Assembly (NCBI RefSeq): GCF_007713685.1
Contig: NZ_VMRJ01000001.1
Coordinates: 1,160,129 to 1,224,128, forward strand
DNA length: 64,000 bases
Source: Hymenobacter setariae
Lineage (GTDB): Bacteria; Bacteroidota; Bacteroidia; Cytophagales; Hymenobacteraceae
Direction: 5' to 3'
The translations under genes and the position numbers were made by a program. The notes beneath the pieces were generated by a model. It saw only the letters and a list, made by a program, of their open reading frames with translations. It was not told the DNA's origin and made no database searches. Below, piece by piece: positions 26,582 to 36,124 of the stretch. Every line of letters starts with the position of its first letter. Within the stretch, counting starts at the first letter, position 1.

Positions 26582-28861
26582 TTACGCTGCTACGCCGCTT
26601 TCCTGCAACTTAATGAGGTTCAGAGCCGAGCCGGCCTTAAACCAGCCAATTTGGCCTTCGTTGTAGGTGTGGTTTACCGTGATGAGGTCGGTATCGCCGT
26701 CGGCGTGGCGCAGGCGCACTTGCAGCGGCTGGCCGGGAGCAAACGTGCCGAGGCCGAGGATGTCAATTTGGTCGTCTTCTTCGATGAGGTCGTAGTCGGC
26801 CTTATTGTCGAAGGTGAGGGCCAGCATCCCTTGCTTCTTGAGGTTGGTTTCGTGAATACGAGCGAAGCTTTTCACCAGCACAGCGCGCACGCCTAGGTGG
26901 CGGGGCTCCATGGCGGCGTGCTCACGCGAGCTGCCTTCACCGTAGTTCTCATCACCTACCACGATGCTACCGATACCTAGGCTCTTAAGCGTGCGGGCAG
27001 CCTGCGGCACTGGCACGTAAGGCTCGCCCTGGATGCCGCTCGACTTCACGGAGTTGGTTTCCCCGTTGAAGGCGTTGGTAGCACCGATGAGCATGTTGTT
27101 CGAGATGTTGTCTAGGTGGCCGCGGAAGCGCAACCACGGGCCGGCCATCGAGATGTGGTCGGTGGTGCACTTGCCCTGAGCCTTGATGAGCAGGCGCAGA
27201 CCTACGAGGTCAGTGCCTTCCCATGGCTTGAAGGGCTCTAGGAGTTGCAGGCGGTCCGAGGTGGGCGCTACCAGCACCTGCACACCCGAGCCATCGGCGG
27301 CAGGAGCCTGGAAGCCAGCATCTTCTACGTCGAAGCCACGGGGGGGCATTTCTACACCCTGGGGCTCGTCGAGCTTCACGTTGCCGCCGTTGCCGGGCAG
27401 CGTGTCGGTGAGGGGGTTGAAGGTCAGGTCGCCAGCGATAGCGAAGGCAGTCACGATTTCGGGCGAAGCCACGAAGGCGTGCGTGTTGGGGTTGCCGTCG
27501 TTACGCTTGGCGAAGTTGCGGTTGAAGCTCGTGATAATCGAGTTCTTGCGCTTGGGGTCGTCGGTGTGGCGAGCCCACTGGCCGATGCACGGGCCGCAAG
27601 CATTAGCCAGCACAACACCGCCCATTTCGGCGAAGGTGTCGAGCAGACCGTCGCGAGCTACCGTGTAGCGCACTAGCTCCGAGCCGGGCGTGATGGTGAA
27701 CTCAGCAGCTACGTGCAGGCCTTTATCTACGGCTTGCTTCGCTACGCTGGCAGCGCGGGTGATGTCTTCGTACGACGAGTTAGTGCACGAGCCAATCAGA
27801 CCCACTTCTAGCTTCTCGGGCCAGCCGTGCTCTTTTACAGCGGCAGCAAACTGCGAAATCGGCCACGCAGCGTCTGGGGTGAAGGGGCCGTTTACGTAAG
27901 GCTCTAGCGTGTTGAGGTCGATTTCGATGAGCTGGTCGTAGAACTGAGCGGGGTCAGCGTACACCTCGTCGTCGGCGCGCAGGTGCGCAGCTTGGGCACG
28001 AGCTAGGTCAGCGATTTCGGCGCGGCCGGTGCCACGCAGGTAGTCACCCATTTTCTCATCGTAGGCAAATACCGAGGTCGTAGCCCCGATTTCGGCGCCC
28101 ATGTTGCAGATGGTGCCTTTGCCAGTAGCCGAGAGGCTCTCAGCGCCTTCGCCGAAGTACTCTACGATAGCGCCGGTGCCGCCTTTTACGGTCAGGATGC
28201 CAGCTACTTTCAGGATTACGTCTTTAGCCGAAGTCCAACCGCTCATTTTGCCGGTCAGCTTCACGCCAATCACTTTCGGGAATTTCAGCTCCCAGGGCAT
28301 GCCCGCCATTACGTCTACGGCGTCGGCGCCGCCTACACCGATGGCAATCATACCTAGGCCACCCGCATTGGGAGTGTGCGAGTCGGTGCCAATCATCATG
28401 CCGCCGGGGAAGGCGTAGTTTTCCAGCACTACCTGGTGGATGATGCCCGCGCCCGGCTTCCAGAAGCCAATGCCGTATTTATTAGATACCGAGGCCAAGA
28501 AGTCGTACACTTCTTTGTTCTCGTCGTTGGCGATGGCGAGGTCTTCGGTAGCGCCGTCTTTAGCTTGGATAAGGTGGTCGCAGTGCACCGTAGAGGGCAC
28601 GGCGGTTTTGTCTTTGCCAGCTTGCATAAACTGCAAGAGGGCCATTTGGGCAGTGGCGTCCTGCATGGCCACCCGGTCGGGGGCAAAATCCACGTAGCTT
28701 ACACCGCGCTGGTAGGCCGTACCTACTTTGCCACCGTAGAGGTGAGCGTAAAGGATTTTTTCGGTGAGCGTGAGCGGGCGGCCAACGGCCGTGCGGGCGG
28801 CTTCGATGCGCGCGCCGAGGCCCGCGTACACGGCCCGAATCATATCAAGGTCAAACGCCAT
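26582..28861 (-). CDS. Aconitate hydratase
   Basis: A 759-residue citric-acid-cycle enzyme that interconverts citrate and isocitrate. It is of the mitochondrial-like type (usual length about 750-780). The three [4Fe-4S] ligands are seen in [13 protein letters not shown] and [11 protein letters not shown]. Active-site segments include [48 protein letters not shown] and the swivel-domain [22 protein letters not shown]. It is monocistronic, with a promoter and a terminator visible. Confidence 0.96.
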   Translation of the reverse strand: MAFDLDMIRAVYAGLGARIEAARTAVGRPLTLTEKILYAHLYGGKVGTAYQRGVSYVDFAPDRVAMQDATAQMALLQFMQAGKDKTAVPSTVHCDHLIQAKDGATEDLAIANDENKEVYDFLASVSNKYGIGFWKPGAGIIHQVVLENYAFPGGMMIGTDSHTPNAGGLGMIAIGVGGADAVDVMAGMPWELKFPKVIGVKLTGKMSGWTSAKDVILKVAGILTVKGGTGAIVEYFGEGAESLSATGKGTICNMGAEIGATTSVFAYDEKMGDYLRGTGRAEIADLARAQAAHLRADDEVYADPAQFYDQLIEIDLNTLEPYVNGPFTPDAAWPISQFAAAVKEHGWPEKLEVGLIGSCTNSSYEDITRAASVAKQAVDKGLHVAAEFTITPGSELVRYTVARDGLLDTFAEMGGVVLANACGPCIGQWARHTDDPKRKNSIITSFNRNFAKRNDGNPNTHAFVASPEIVTAFAIAGDLTFNPLTDTLPGNGGNVKLDEPQGVEMPPRGFDVEDAGFQAPAADGSGVQVLVAPTSDRLQLLEPFKPWEGTDLVGLRLLIKAQGKCTTDHISMAGPWLRFRGHLDNISNNMLIGATNAFNGETNSVKSSGIQGEPYVPVPQAARTLKSLGIGSIVVGDENYGEGSSREHAAMEPRHLGVRAVLVKSFARIHETNLKKQGMLALTFDNKADYDLIEEDDQIDILGLGTFAPGQPLQVRLRHADGDTDLITVNHTYNEGQIGWFKAGSALNLIKLQESGVAA

Positions 28862-28892
28862 AAGGAGTGAGAGTGGGTTTTTAGCTTAGGCG

Positions 28893-28900
28893 CAAAAGTA
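28893..28900 (-). promoter_or_regulatory. -7 box of the aconitase promoter
   Basis: TACTTTTG on the minus strand matches TAnnTTTG exactly, 31 nt upstream of the ATG. No clear TTG lies at the ideal -33 distance. Confidence 0.5.
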
Positions 28901-29074
28901 ACTCGTAGTCTAAGCAAGTTGGTAGTAATCGGCGGATTTAGGGCTATACTTAGAAGTTGTCCAAATAATACCCCATTATTACCTTAAGTAGGTATACGTT
29001 TTTTAATCAGCCACAGTCATCTATTGTAACTAAGGACTGCACTTGCTGGTTTTAACGCTTCTACCTTTCCTTCT

Positions 29075-30361
29075 ATGAAAGTTATTCCTCTTGTACTCCT
29101 AGGTGCCGGGCTGCTGGCGGGCTGCCACTCAGGCACTAGCACTAGCTCGGCCGAAACGGGCACTACCTCGGCAGCCACGCTGCTCACGCCCGGCCCCTGG
29201 CGCGGCGAGCTGGCCATTCAGGGGCAACAGCTGCCCTTCCTGTTCGAAGTCAAAACTGAGGGCGGCAAGCCCGTGGTGTACCTCATCAACAAAGGCCTGA
29301 ACGGCGAGGAGCGCCTGCGCTGCGATGAGATTTCGGCAGCCGGCGATTCAGCCACCATCCGGCTACACGTCTTCGACGCAGCGCTGGTAGTGCGCGCCGA
29401 CGGCAAAGACAAGCTGAAAGGCACTTGGGTGAAGTATGACGCTAAGACGCCGTACCGAGTGCCGCTGACAGCCGAGGCAGGGGAACCGCTCGTGCCCATT
29501 CCAATAAAGGATACGCCTTACCTGAATGGAACTTGGAACGTTACGTTTCGAGATGGGGAGAACACGTATCCAGCGGTCGGAATTTTTCAGCAGCAGGATA
29601 ACCAAGTGACGGGCACTTTCCTTACGAGCACTGGTGACTACCGCTACCTGAGTGGCAAGCTAATAGGGCAACACCTACGCCTTAGCACCTTCGACGGAAG
29701 CCATGCCTTCCTGTTTGAAGCCAATGACAACTCTGCCAAGCGAGAGATTCAGCTTAAGTCACTTACCGGCGACTTCTACTCCGGTAAATCGGGCCATGAA
29801 ACCTGGACCGCTACTCTCGACCCCAAGGCCAAGCTGCCCGACGCCGACACGCTTACCTATCTCAAAAAAGGTGAGTCGCGGCTAAACTTCAAGTTTCCAA
29901 GCGTGGTGCAGGGCGGCAGCATCTCCCCCACCGACCCCAAGTACCGGGGCAAGGTGGTTGTCATTCAGGTGCTAGGCTCGTGGTGCCCCAACTGCATGGA
30001 CGAGACCAAGTTCTTGGCGCCTTGGTATGAGAAGAACAAAGCGCGCGGCGTTGAAATCATTGGCCTAGGGTACGAGCGCATGCCCGAATATGACCAAGCC
30101 GCGGCCCGCCTGCGCCAAATGAAAGAGCGCCTCAATGTGGGCTATGACCTCGCCGTGGCGGGCGTGTCAAACAAAGACTCGGTAGCCAAGTCGATGCCGC
30201 AGTTAGCTAAGTTTCTGGCCTTCCCCACTACCATCTTCTTGGATAAGAAAGGCGTGGTGCGCACCATCCATACGGGCTTTAGTGGGCCGGGCACCGGCAA
30301 GTACTACGAGGAGGAAACCGCCCGCTTCAACCGCACCGTGGACAAGCTGCTGAAAGAGTAA
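29075..30361 (+). CDS. TlpA-like thioredoxin-fold lipoprotein
   Basis: A 428-residue cell-envelope protein with lipobox signal MKVIPLVLLGAGLLAGCHS (Cys17). Residues about 40-270 are beta-rich with two related halves (GPWRGELAIQGQQLPFLFEV and DTPYLNGTWNVTFRDGENTY). Residues about 275-428 form an AhpC/TSA-TlpA thioredoxin domain with active site LGSWCPNCMDETKF near residue 305 and the cis-Pro region FPTTIFLDKKG. The redox Cys pair implies periplasmic disulfide chemistry, in the style of the Bacteroidota TlpA/ResA group. The partner is unknown. Confidence 0.88.
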   Translation: MKVIPLVLLGAGLLAGCHSGTSTSSAETGTTSAATLLTPGPWRGELAIQGQQLPFLFEVKTEGGKPVVYLINKGLNGEERLRCDEISAAGDSATIRLHVFDAALVVRADGKDKLKGTWVKYDAKTPYRVPLTAEAGEPLVPIPIKDTPYLNGTWNVTFRDGENTYPAVGIFQQQDNQVTGTFLTSTGDYRYLSGKLIGQHLRLSTFDGSHAFLFEANDNSAKREIQLKSLTGDFYSGKSGHETWTATLDPKAKLPDADTLTYLKKGESRLNFKFPSVVQGGSISPTDPKYRGKVVVIQVLGSWCPNCMDETKFLAPWYEKNKARGVEIIGLGYERMPEYDQAAARLRQMKERLNVGYDLAVAGVSNKDSVAKSMPQLAKFLAFPTTIFLDKKGVVRTIHTGFSGPGTGKYYEEETARFNRTVDKLLKE

Positions 30362-30442
30362 CCTAGGTATTTAAACAAGGAACGGGCGGCGCAAGAAAGA
30401 TTATCTTCCTTGCACCGCCCGTTCCTTGTTTAAATACCTAGG
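30362..30442. terminator. Very long bidirectional terminator between convergent genes
   Basis: Arms of 34 nt with one mismatch (30362-30395 and 30409-30442), each bounded by CCTAGG, run through ATTTAAACAAGGAACGGGCG. The loop is 13 nt. Confidence 0.85.
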
Positions 30443-30444
30443 GC

Positions 30445-31314
30445 CTACTGCCCAGCTAGCTGGGCGCTGGTGCGCAGGCTAAGCGGCGAGTACGAATACT
30501 GGGGGCCACCGCCCCGCATGCCGCGCATGCCACCCATACCGCCCATGCCCCCGTAGCCACCCATACCACCGCCATTCATGGCGCTATATGGGTCGTTGGA
30601 GCTGTCAGACTTGGGCATTTTGGGCTTCATGCCGGCCAGCGTAACGCCCACCGTAGCGGCTTGGCCCGTGGCTAGGGTCGGCACCCGGCGGTAGATAAGC
30701 CGTAGCGGCACGGCCAGCTCATAAATGAGGTTGCCCTGGGCATCGAGGTCGAGGGCGGCTTTGATACCTAGCTGCGACTGGGCATCGGTGAGCACCGGCT
30801 CTTTACTGCCGCGGAAATTGAGCAGCTCCATTTCCTTGGCGCCTAGCAGCACCTGACGCAGGCGGGCTTGGTGCTCGGCCAGGCGCTCGGCGGCCGAGGG
30901 GCCCATGGCGCCGGCCGGCCGCTGCTCGCCCCTAGGTAAGGACTCGAGGTCGATGGGCAGCGGAAAGCGGATACCGAGTTGCTGCTGGTTGCGGCCCGTA
31001 GTATCGAGCCACACTACCATACCTATATACACAAACCTGGCCTGCGTGCTGGCATCGTTCGCCTTCAGGCGCAGGTACATGGTGCGGGTATCGTTGAGGA
31101 CTTGGTACTGCAGCTTGCTGTTGTTGTCGTACTGCAGCGAGTCGGTCCACTCGGTGGCCTTGCCGTCGATGGTAGGCGGCGTAGCTACAAAGACACTTTT
31201 GATTTTGGCAGGTGGCAGCTTGGGGCCGCCTAGGTGGGCAGCGGGCTGGTGGGTAGCCATGCCAAGCAGGGCAACGGCCGGCAGCAGCGCCAGCCAGGAA
31301 AATAAGAAGCGCAT
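30445..31314 (-). CDS. Secreted protein with CBM9/DOMON-like domain and Gly/Met-rich tail
   Basis: A 289-residue exported protein from the ATG at 31314 (signal MRFLFSWLALLPAVALLGMA). VFVATPPTIDGKATEWTDSLQYDN followed by LQYQVLNDTRTMYLRLKANDA and GMVVWLDTTGRNQQQLGIRFPL resembles the N-terminal carbohydrate-binding (CBM9-like) sandwich seen in many Bacteroidota envelope proteins. The last 50 residues contain a GGMGGYGGMGGMGGMRGMRG repeat of low complexity. Ligand and role are unknown. Confidence 0.72.
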   Translation of the reverse strand: MRFLFSWLALLPAVALLGMATHQPAAHLGGPKLPPAKIKSVFVATPPTIDGKATEWTDSLQYDNNSKLQYQVLNDTRTMYLRLKANDASTQARFVYIGMVVWLDTTGRNQQQLGIRFPLPIDLESLPRGEQRPAGAMGPSAAERLAEHQARLRQVLLGAKEMELLNFRGSKEPVLTDAQSQLGIKAALDLDAQGNLIYELAVPLRLIYRRVPTLATGQAATVGVTLAGMKPKMPKSDSSNDPYSAMNGGGMGGYGGMGGMGGMRGMRGGGPQYSYSPLSLRTSAQLAGQ

Positions 31315-31337
31315 AAGATTCAAGCAGCGGTGGACTA

Positions 31338-31345
31338 CAAAACTA
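31338..31345 (-). promoter_or_regulatory. -7 box ahead of the CBM9-like gene
   Basis: TAGTTTTG on the minus strand is an exact TAnnTTTG match, 23 nt upstream of the ATG at 31314. Confidence 0.45.
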
Positions 31346-31506
31346 CGTCACCCCAGTACGTCGGCCGTGACGCAGGCCGTGCACCTACGTAAACGCCGGG
31401 TTGGCCGCATTCTTGCCTAGGTGCCAGCAAGTAGCCGGCAGCAAGACAACCTTAGCCGTTGTTTTGCGTGTTGCAGCTACCCAATAACCTCTACCTTACT
31501 CTTCCC

Positions 31507-32940
31507 ATGCCCTTCCCTTTTTTCCGCGCTGGGGCGATTGCGCTACTCTTTCTGCCACTTGCCGGGCTAACACCACGCCCGGCCGCCCACCCTACTGCCG
31601 TGGCAATGCCGCTGCAAGGCGCCAAGCCCGACCCACAGGTCATTGCCCAGTTTGGGATGTTCGAAAACCCTAAGCTGCAACAGTACATTGCGACCCAGGG
31701 CAAAAAAATGACGGCCATTTCGGACCGTCCCGGCGACTATGGCTTCACCATTGTCGATTCGCCCATTATCAACGCCTTTGCCACGCCCGACGGCCACGTG
31801 TACTTCACGCGGGGCATTATGGCCTATTTCAACAACGAAGCGCAGTTTACTGGCGTGCTCGGGCACGAGCTGGGGCACATTACGGCCCGCCACGGCCAGA
31901 AGCAGCAAACCAAATCGACGATTGCCAGCATAGGACTACTGCTAGGGCAAGTAGTGGCGCCGCGCGTGATGCAGTCGGTAGGCGGGCTCGCGCAGCAGGG
32001 CATTCAGCTGGGCCTGCTGAAGTACAGCCGCGATGCCGAGAACGAGGCCGACGTCCTAGGGGTGAAATATTCGTCTAAAGTTGGGTACGACGCCTCGCAG
32101 ATGGCCGACTTCTTCCTGACCCTAGAGCGCACCGAGAAAGCTAGTGGTGGCGGTAGCACGCCGGGCTTCCTCTCGACTCACCCCAACTCGGCCGACCGCT
32201 ACCAGCGCGTGAAGGCCCTGGCTGCCCAAACCAAGCAAACGCTCGGCAACCGCACCCTCACGGTTAACCGTGACAGCTACCTGCGCTCTATCGACGGCCT
32301 ACCCTATGGCGAAGACCCGCGCCAAGGCTTTGTGGAGAGCGGCGTATTTTTCTTGCCCGAGCAAAAGCTGCGCCTGCCCGTGCCCTCAAGCTGGAAAACC
32401 CAGAACTCGACCGACCAATTTCAAATGGCTGAGCCCAACGGCAAGGCAGCGCTCATCCTCACCTCAGCCGGCACGGGCACGCTCGATGCCGCCGCTCAGG
32501 CCCTGGTTAAGCAAGTCGGCCTAAGCTCGCCTAGCTCGCAGCAAACCACCATCAATAGCTTCCCAGCCTTGGTGGTAGAAGGCGACCAAGCTGCCCAAGA
32601 CCAGCAGAGCGCCCCTACCCACGTACGCGCCTACCTCATCCAGGATGGCAAAAGTGTGTATGCCCTCATTGGCCTGGCGCCCAACTCATCGTTCGCCACC
32701 TACGCCCCACAGTTTGCCAACGTGGCCCAGGGCTTTCAGCGCCTCACCGATGCCAGCAAGCTCAACCGCCAGCCCGAGCACGTCCGCGTAAAGACGGCCA
32801 CCGCAGCCACTACCCTCGCCTCGGCGTTGGCCGCCAACGGCGTGCCAAGCAGCCGCTACGAAGAAGTAGCCATCCTCAACGGCATGCAAACCAACTCGAA
32901 GCTCACCAAGGGCATGTTGTACAAGGTGATAGCTAAATAA
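31507..32940 (+). CDS. M48-family zinc metalloprotease
   Basis: A 477-residue envelope protease. The ATG at 31507 gives a signal peptide (MPFPFFRAGAIALLFLPLAGL). The zinc site GVLGHELGHITARHG (HExxH) is followed by the third ligand in NEADVLGVKYSSKVGYDASQM. These match M48C (BepA/LoiP-like) enzymes, which degrade misassembled outer-membrane proteins. No TPR repeats are evident. The C-terminal 55 residues (ASALAANGVPSSRYEEVAIL, KLTKGMLYKVI) resemble the short substrate-binding tail of related proteases. The periplasmic location is inferred. Confidence 0.9.
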   Translation: MPFPFFRAGAIALLFLPLAGLTPRPAAHPTAVAMPLQGAKPDPQVIAQFGMFENPKLQQYIATQGKKMTAISDRPGDYGFTIVDSPIINAFATPDGHVYFTRGIMAYFNNEAQFTGVLGHELGHITARHGQKQQTKSTIASIGLLLGQVVAPRVMQSVGGLAQQGIQLGLLKYSRDAENEADVLGVKYSSKVGYDASQMADFFLTLERTEKASGGGSTPGFLSTHPNSADRYQRVKALAAQTKQTLGNRTLTVNRDSYLRSIDGLPYGEDPRQGFVESGVFFLPEQKLRLPVPSSWKTQNSTDQFQMAEPNGKAALILTSAGTGTLDAAAQALVKQVGLSSPSSQQTTINSFPALVVEGDQAAQDQQSAPTHVRAYLIQDGKSVYALIGLAPNSSFATYAPQFANVAQGFQRLTDASKLNRQPEHVRVKTATAATTLASALAANGVPSSRYEEVAILNGMQTNSKLTKGMLYKVIAK

Positions 32941-32987
32941 GCCACGGCCTCAGGTCTAGGTTCCAGCCAAGGCTTATCAATAAGAAA

Positions 32988-33041
32988 AGTAGCCTTGTGT
33001 CAAGCTCGCAGTTGAGTTTGGCACAAGGCTACTGGCTTTTT
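32988..33041 (+). terminator. Terminator of the M48 protease gene
   Basis: AGTAGCCTTGTG pairs with CACAAGGCTACT across a loop of about 22 nt, followed by a T-run. Confidence 0.75.
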
Positions 33042-33070
33042 AATTCCACATTTTACTTACGGTCTCATTC

Positions 33071-33164
33071 AAAAGCTGTCATGCTGAGCCCCGCGAATCA
33101 TCTCCTCGTGTCCTTACTAATGGTGCGACAGAGATGCTTCGCGGGGCTCAGCATGACAGCTTTT
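33071..33164. repeat. Palindromic intergenic repeat (GTCATGC family), copy 5
   Basis: Arms read AAAAGCTGTCATGCTGAGCC and the mirror GGCTCAGCATGACAGCTTTT. The inner sequence CCCGCGAATCATCT pairs imperfectly with AGATGCTTCGCGGG. It lies between convergent genes. Confidence 0.88.
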
Positions 33165-33181
33165 AGGTTTTCGTATATGCC

Positions 33182-33955
33182 CTAGGTCGTCGAGAGCGCT
33201 TCGGCTTGACCGGCAAAGCGCTCGGCGGCCGGCGCGAGGCCAGCGGCCTGGGCTTCTTCATTCGCCAGTTGCGTGAGCTTGACGCGCACTTGCTCAGCGT
33301 TGCCAAATTGAAACCCTAGCTGTGAGGCGTAAGCTTGCGAAGCGGCTATTTTGGCCGCCAGCGCCGCTTTGCTCAGGGGCAGTGCAGTTTCAGGGAGGCC
33401 GGCCGGTAGCTCGGGTGCGGGCAGCGCGTTGGGCTGCCGGATAATGTAGGGCGTGTCGCGGTACCAGAGCACTGGCACGGTGGGCGGCACCACGGCTTGC
33501 ACAGCCCGCATTACCTGGCGGTGGTCGACGTGCAGCCCCAGGCCCTGCGGGGCAAAAACTAGTTGTGGCGAGGTTTCTGTTACCGCGGTGGCAAGTAGCG
33601 TTGTTAGCTCCGGGCCGATATTGTCGGTAGGTAGCAGGTCGGTAAACAGGGCGGCGGGGCTGTGGTAGCCGCGGTGCGGAGCTTCGGGCAGGTCGAGCCA
33701 GCGCACTTCGGAGGCACCTAGGTACTGGGCGGCGGCGGTGTCTTCGGCCCGGCGGAGAGCTAGGTAGTCTACCTCCGGGCCGAAGCCCTTGTCAGTTTGG
33801 CAAGCCAAAGCGAAGCCGGTAGGATTGGGTACCGAGCGCGTGAATACTGTGAGCAGCACGCACTGCCAACTGGCCTGAGCCAGCGTAGCAAACGTGCCAC
33901 CGCAGGAGAAAGCCACATCATCGAGGTGTGGCGAAATGAAAAGAGCAACGGGCAT
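33182..33955 (-). CDS. PIG-L family N-deacetylase (last gene of the YcaO/inositol operon)
   Basis: A 257-residue zinc hydrolase. The metal site ISPHLDDVAFSCGG (residues 7-20) and the later HVDHRQVMRAV (third His) are PIG-L/LmbE hallmarks. Family members remove acetyl from GlcNAc attached to phosphatidylinositol, inositol (MshB, mycothiol) or malate (BshB, bacillithiol). Placed 49 nt after the GT4 gene and in an operon with inositol-phosphate synthase, deacetylation of an N-acetylhexosaminyl-cyclitol is the natural guess. The substrate is inferred from context only. Confidence 0.85.
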   Translation of the reverse strand: MPVALFISPHLDDVAFSCGGTFATLAQASWQCVLLTVFTRSVPNPTGFALACQTDKGFGPEVDYLALRRAEDTAAAQYLGASEVRWLDLPEAPHRGYHSPAALFTDLLPTDNIGPELTTLLATAVTETSPQLVFAPQGLGLHVDHRQVMRAVQAVVPPTVPVLWYRDTPYIIRQPNALPAPELPAGLPETALPLSKAALAAKIAASQAYASQLGFQFGNAEQVRVKLTQLANEEAQAAGLAPAAERFAGQAEALSTT

Positions 33956-34004
33956 AAAGCGAGGACTTTGGACGAAGCCGCGAGCTTGGCACGGCAGGAC
34001 TTTG

Positions 34005-35246
34005 CTACAGCAGATGCGGGGCTTCGCGGTAGCGGCAGGGCTCCGGCGCGGCTAGGTCTTCGGCCCAGTTTAAGTCTGGGGCGGTGTTGGCTAGTTGCTG
34101 GTAGATGCCCGCAATCTGGCGGCCGATGACGGGCCAGGCGTAGGTGGTGCGTACCTCTTGCAGGGCCGTAGCGGCGAGGCGGGCGCGCAGGGCCTCATCG
34201 TCGAGGATTCGGGCCAGGGCAGCGGTAAGGGCGGGCACGTCGCCGGGCGGCATCAGCAAGCCGTTGTCGTCGTGGCGCAGGCAATCGACCACACCCACGG
34301 CCTCGGCGGCTACGCAGGGTAGGCCGCTGGCCATGGCTTCGAGGATGGTGTTGGAAAAGCCCTCAGCGTAGGTAGGCGATACGAAGATGTCGGCCCGGTG
34401 GTACACCTGCGGCACGTCGTCGTACTCGACGTAGCCAGCCAGCTCGACTTGCGCGCGCCAGGGCGATTCGGCCACGCGGCGGCGCACTTCTTCTAGGTCG
34501 GGGCCGATGCCTGAGATGAGCAGGCGCAGAGCCGGGCGGGCGGGGGCAAGCTGGGCGAAGGCATCGAGCAAATCGAGCACGCCCTTGCGCCGGTCTACGC
34601 GGCCGTGGTACAGCAGCGTCGGGTGGGCGGGGTTGGCCCACTGGCCGGGCTGCCAGTTTTCCCGGGGCCGGAAGCGGTCTACTTCTACTGCGCCGGGTAC
34701 GAGGGTAAAGCGTGCCGGGTCGGTGCCGTGGTGGCCAACAACCTCATCGGCAAAGCTTTGGCAGCCAATGAGCACGGCCCCGGCGTGGTCGAGCACGGTG
34801 CGAATGGCCCGCTGGTGCGTGCCGCAACACTCGACGCCCACCCAGTGCCCATCGCCCCCCTGAATACTGACCACGTTGGGCAGACCTAGGCGGCGACTTA
34901 GGTGCAGCGCGGCCAGGCCGGGCGGGTAGCCGTACTGGGCGTGTACTAGGTCGAAGGGTTGCTCGGCGTGCAGTTGTTCAACAGTCTCGATAATGGTTTG
35001 AATATCGTCCTCAAACCGGCCGCCGTTTTGCTCGCCTAGGGCCTCTAGGCCCACCACGCGCACGCCCGGCACCGGCGGGGGCGGGCCGCCGCCGTACACG
35101 CCGCGGCCTAGAGCATCGCCCCGGTACTGCGATACCATCGTGACGTCGTGACCTAGGGCAACCAACTCGCGCAGTAGATTTTGCGCGTACACGCTCATGC
35201 CCGAAATGGCCGGGAAGTAGCGGCGGGAAATAAAGCAGACTCTCAT
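34005..35246 (-). CDS. GT4-family glycosyltransferase
   Basis: A 413-residue GT-B enzyme. The N-terminal acceptor side starts CFISRRYFPAISGMSVYAQN, comparable to the GG/GM-x-Y loop of MshA/BshA-like enzymes. The donor side has YHGRVDRRKGVLDLLDAF and the E-x7-E motif SPTYAEGFSNTILEAMASG near residue 295. It retains the nucleotide-sugar. Its ATG overlaps the stop of the TIM-barrel gene (ATGA at 35243-35246), showing translational coupling. With inositol-phosphate synthase and a PIG-L deacetylase in the operon, transfer of a sugar (possibly GlcNAc) to a cyclitol is likely but unproven. Confidence 0.87.
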   Translation of the reverse strand: MRVCFISRRYFPAISGMSVYAQNLLRELVALGHDVTMVSQYRGDALGRGVYGGGPPPPVPGVRVVGLEALGEQNGGRFEDDIQTIIETVEQLHAEQPFDLVHAQYGYPPGLAALHLSRRLGLPNVVSIQGGDGHWVGVECCGTHQRAIRTVLDHAGAVLIGCQSFADEVVGHHGTDPARFTLVPGAVEVDRFRPRENWQPGQWANPAHPTLLYHGRVDRRKGVLDLLDAFAQLAPARPALRLLISGIGPDLEEVRRRVAESPWRAQVELAGYVEYDDVPQVYHRADIFVSPTYAEGFSNTILEAMASGLPCVAAEAVGVVDCLRHDDNGLLMPPGDVPALTAALARILDDEALRARLAATALQEVRTTYAWPVIGRQIAGIYQQLANTAPDLNWAEDLAAPEPCRYREAPHLL

Positions 35247-36124
35247 GCGGTGGGCAGTTGGCGCTCGGCCTGGCGCAGGTAGGCCAGGGATTGCGGAATC
35301 ATGAGGTGGGCGCGGGGCGACTCGCGCGACATTTCAACGCAGACCAGCCCAGCAAAACGAATGTCGCGCAGCGCCTGCAACACGGCCGGTACGTCCATAT
35401 CGCCCTCGCCAAACGGTAGGTGCTCGTGCACGCCGCGGCGCATATCCTCGAGGGCAACCGTGCCGATTTGGGCTGCAAACTCGCGCACGGCCGCGGCCGG
35501 CTCCCGCTCTTCCGTCACAAGCAGGTGGCCGGTATCTAGGGCCAGGCGCAGGCTGGGCACGGCAGCTTGCAGGCGGAGGTAGTCGTCCACGGTTTCGACA
35601 AGCATGCCCGGCTCGGGTTCTAGCGAGGCTACCACGCCCCGCTCGTGGGCGGCGGCGGCTACTTGGTGCGCGCCTTCGAGCAGCCAGTCCCAAGCCTGGT
35701 TTTTCTCGACGCCCGGCTGGGGTACGCCGGCCCAAAACGACACCGTTTCGCCCTCGCAGGCGGCGCACACGTCGAGGCAGCGGATGAGAAACTCGACCCG
35801 CCGCGCCCGGCCGGTGGCGCTGGGCGCGAGTAGCGTGGGCTCGTGCTTCTGGCGTGGGTCGAGCAGGTAGCGAGCACCGGTTTCAATAACCAGCCCTAGG
35901 TTCAGCTCCCGCAGTTGGCTAGCTAACTGCGCATTGCGACCCGCAAAATCAGGGGCAAACGGGTCGTGGTGGTGGTGGTCGAGAGTGAGGGCCACCCCGT
36001 CGTAACCGGCCTCGGCAATGAGCGTGAGCGCATCACCTAGGCGGTGGTTGCTGGCGCCGTTGGTGTTGTAGGCGTAGCGCAACTGGTGCGGAGCGGTGGG
36101 GCAGTCGGGCAGCGAATTAGGCAT
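35243..36124 (-). CDS. Xylose-isomerase-like TIM-barrel protein (sugar phosphate isomerase/epimerase)
   Basis: A 293-residue protein of the AP_endonuc_2 fold. Acidic and His ligands expected for a divalent metal appear in ALTLDHHHHDPF, LGLVIETGARYLL, VASLEPEPGMLVETVDDY, LRLALDTGHLLVTEE and GLVCVEMSRESPRAHLM. In inositol metabolism, relatives include IolE (inosose dehydratase) and IolI (inosose isomerase), so with the adjacent Gfo/Idh gene an inosose-type substrate is plausible. The ATG overlaps the end of the YcaO gene by 8 nt, and the stop overlaps the next ATG by 4 nt. Confidence 0.85.
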   Translation of the reverse strand: MPNSLPDCPTAPHQLRYAYNTNGASNHRLGDALTLIAEAGYDGVALTLDHHHHDPFAPDFAGRNAQLASQLRELNLGLVIETGARYLLDPRQKHEPTLLAPSATGRARRVEFLIRCLDVCAACEGETVSFWAGVPQPGVEKNQAWDWLLEGAHQVAAAAHERGVVASLEPEPGMLVETVDDYLRLQAAVPSLRLALDTGHLLVTEEREPAAAVREFAAQIGTVALEDMRRGVHEHLPFGEGDMDVPAVLQALRDIRFAGLVCVEMSRESPRAHLMIPQSLAYLRQAERQLPTA

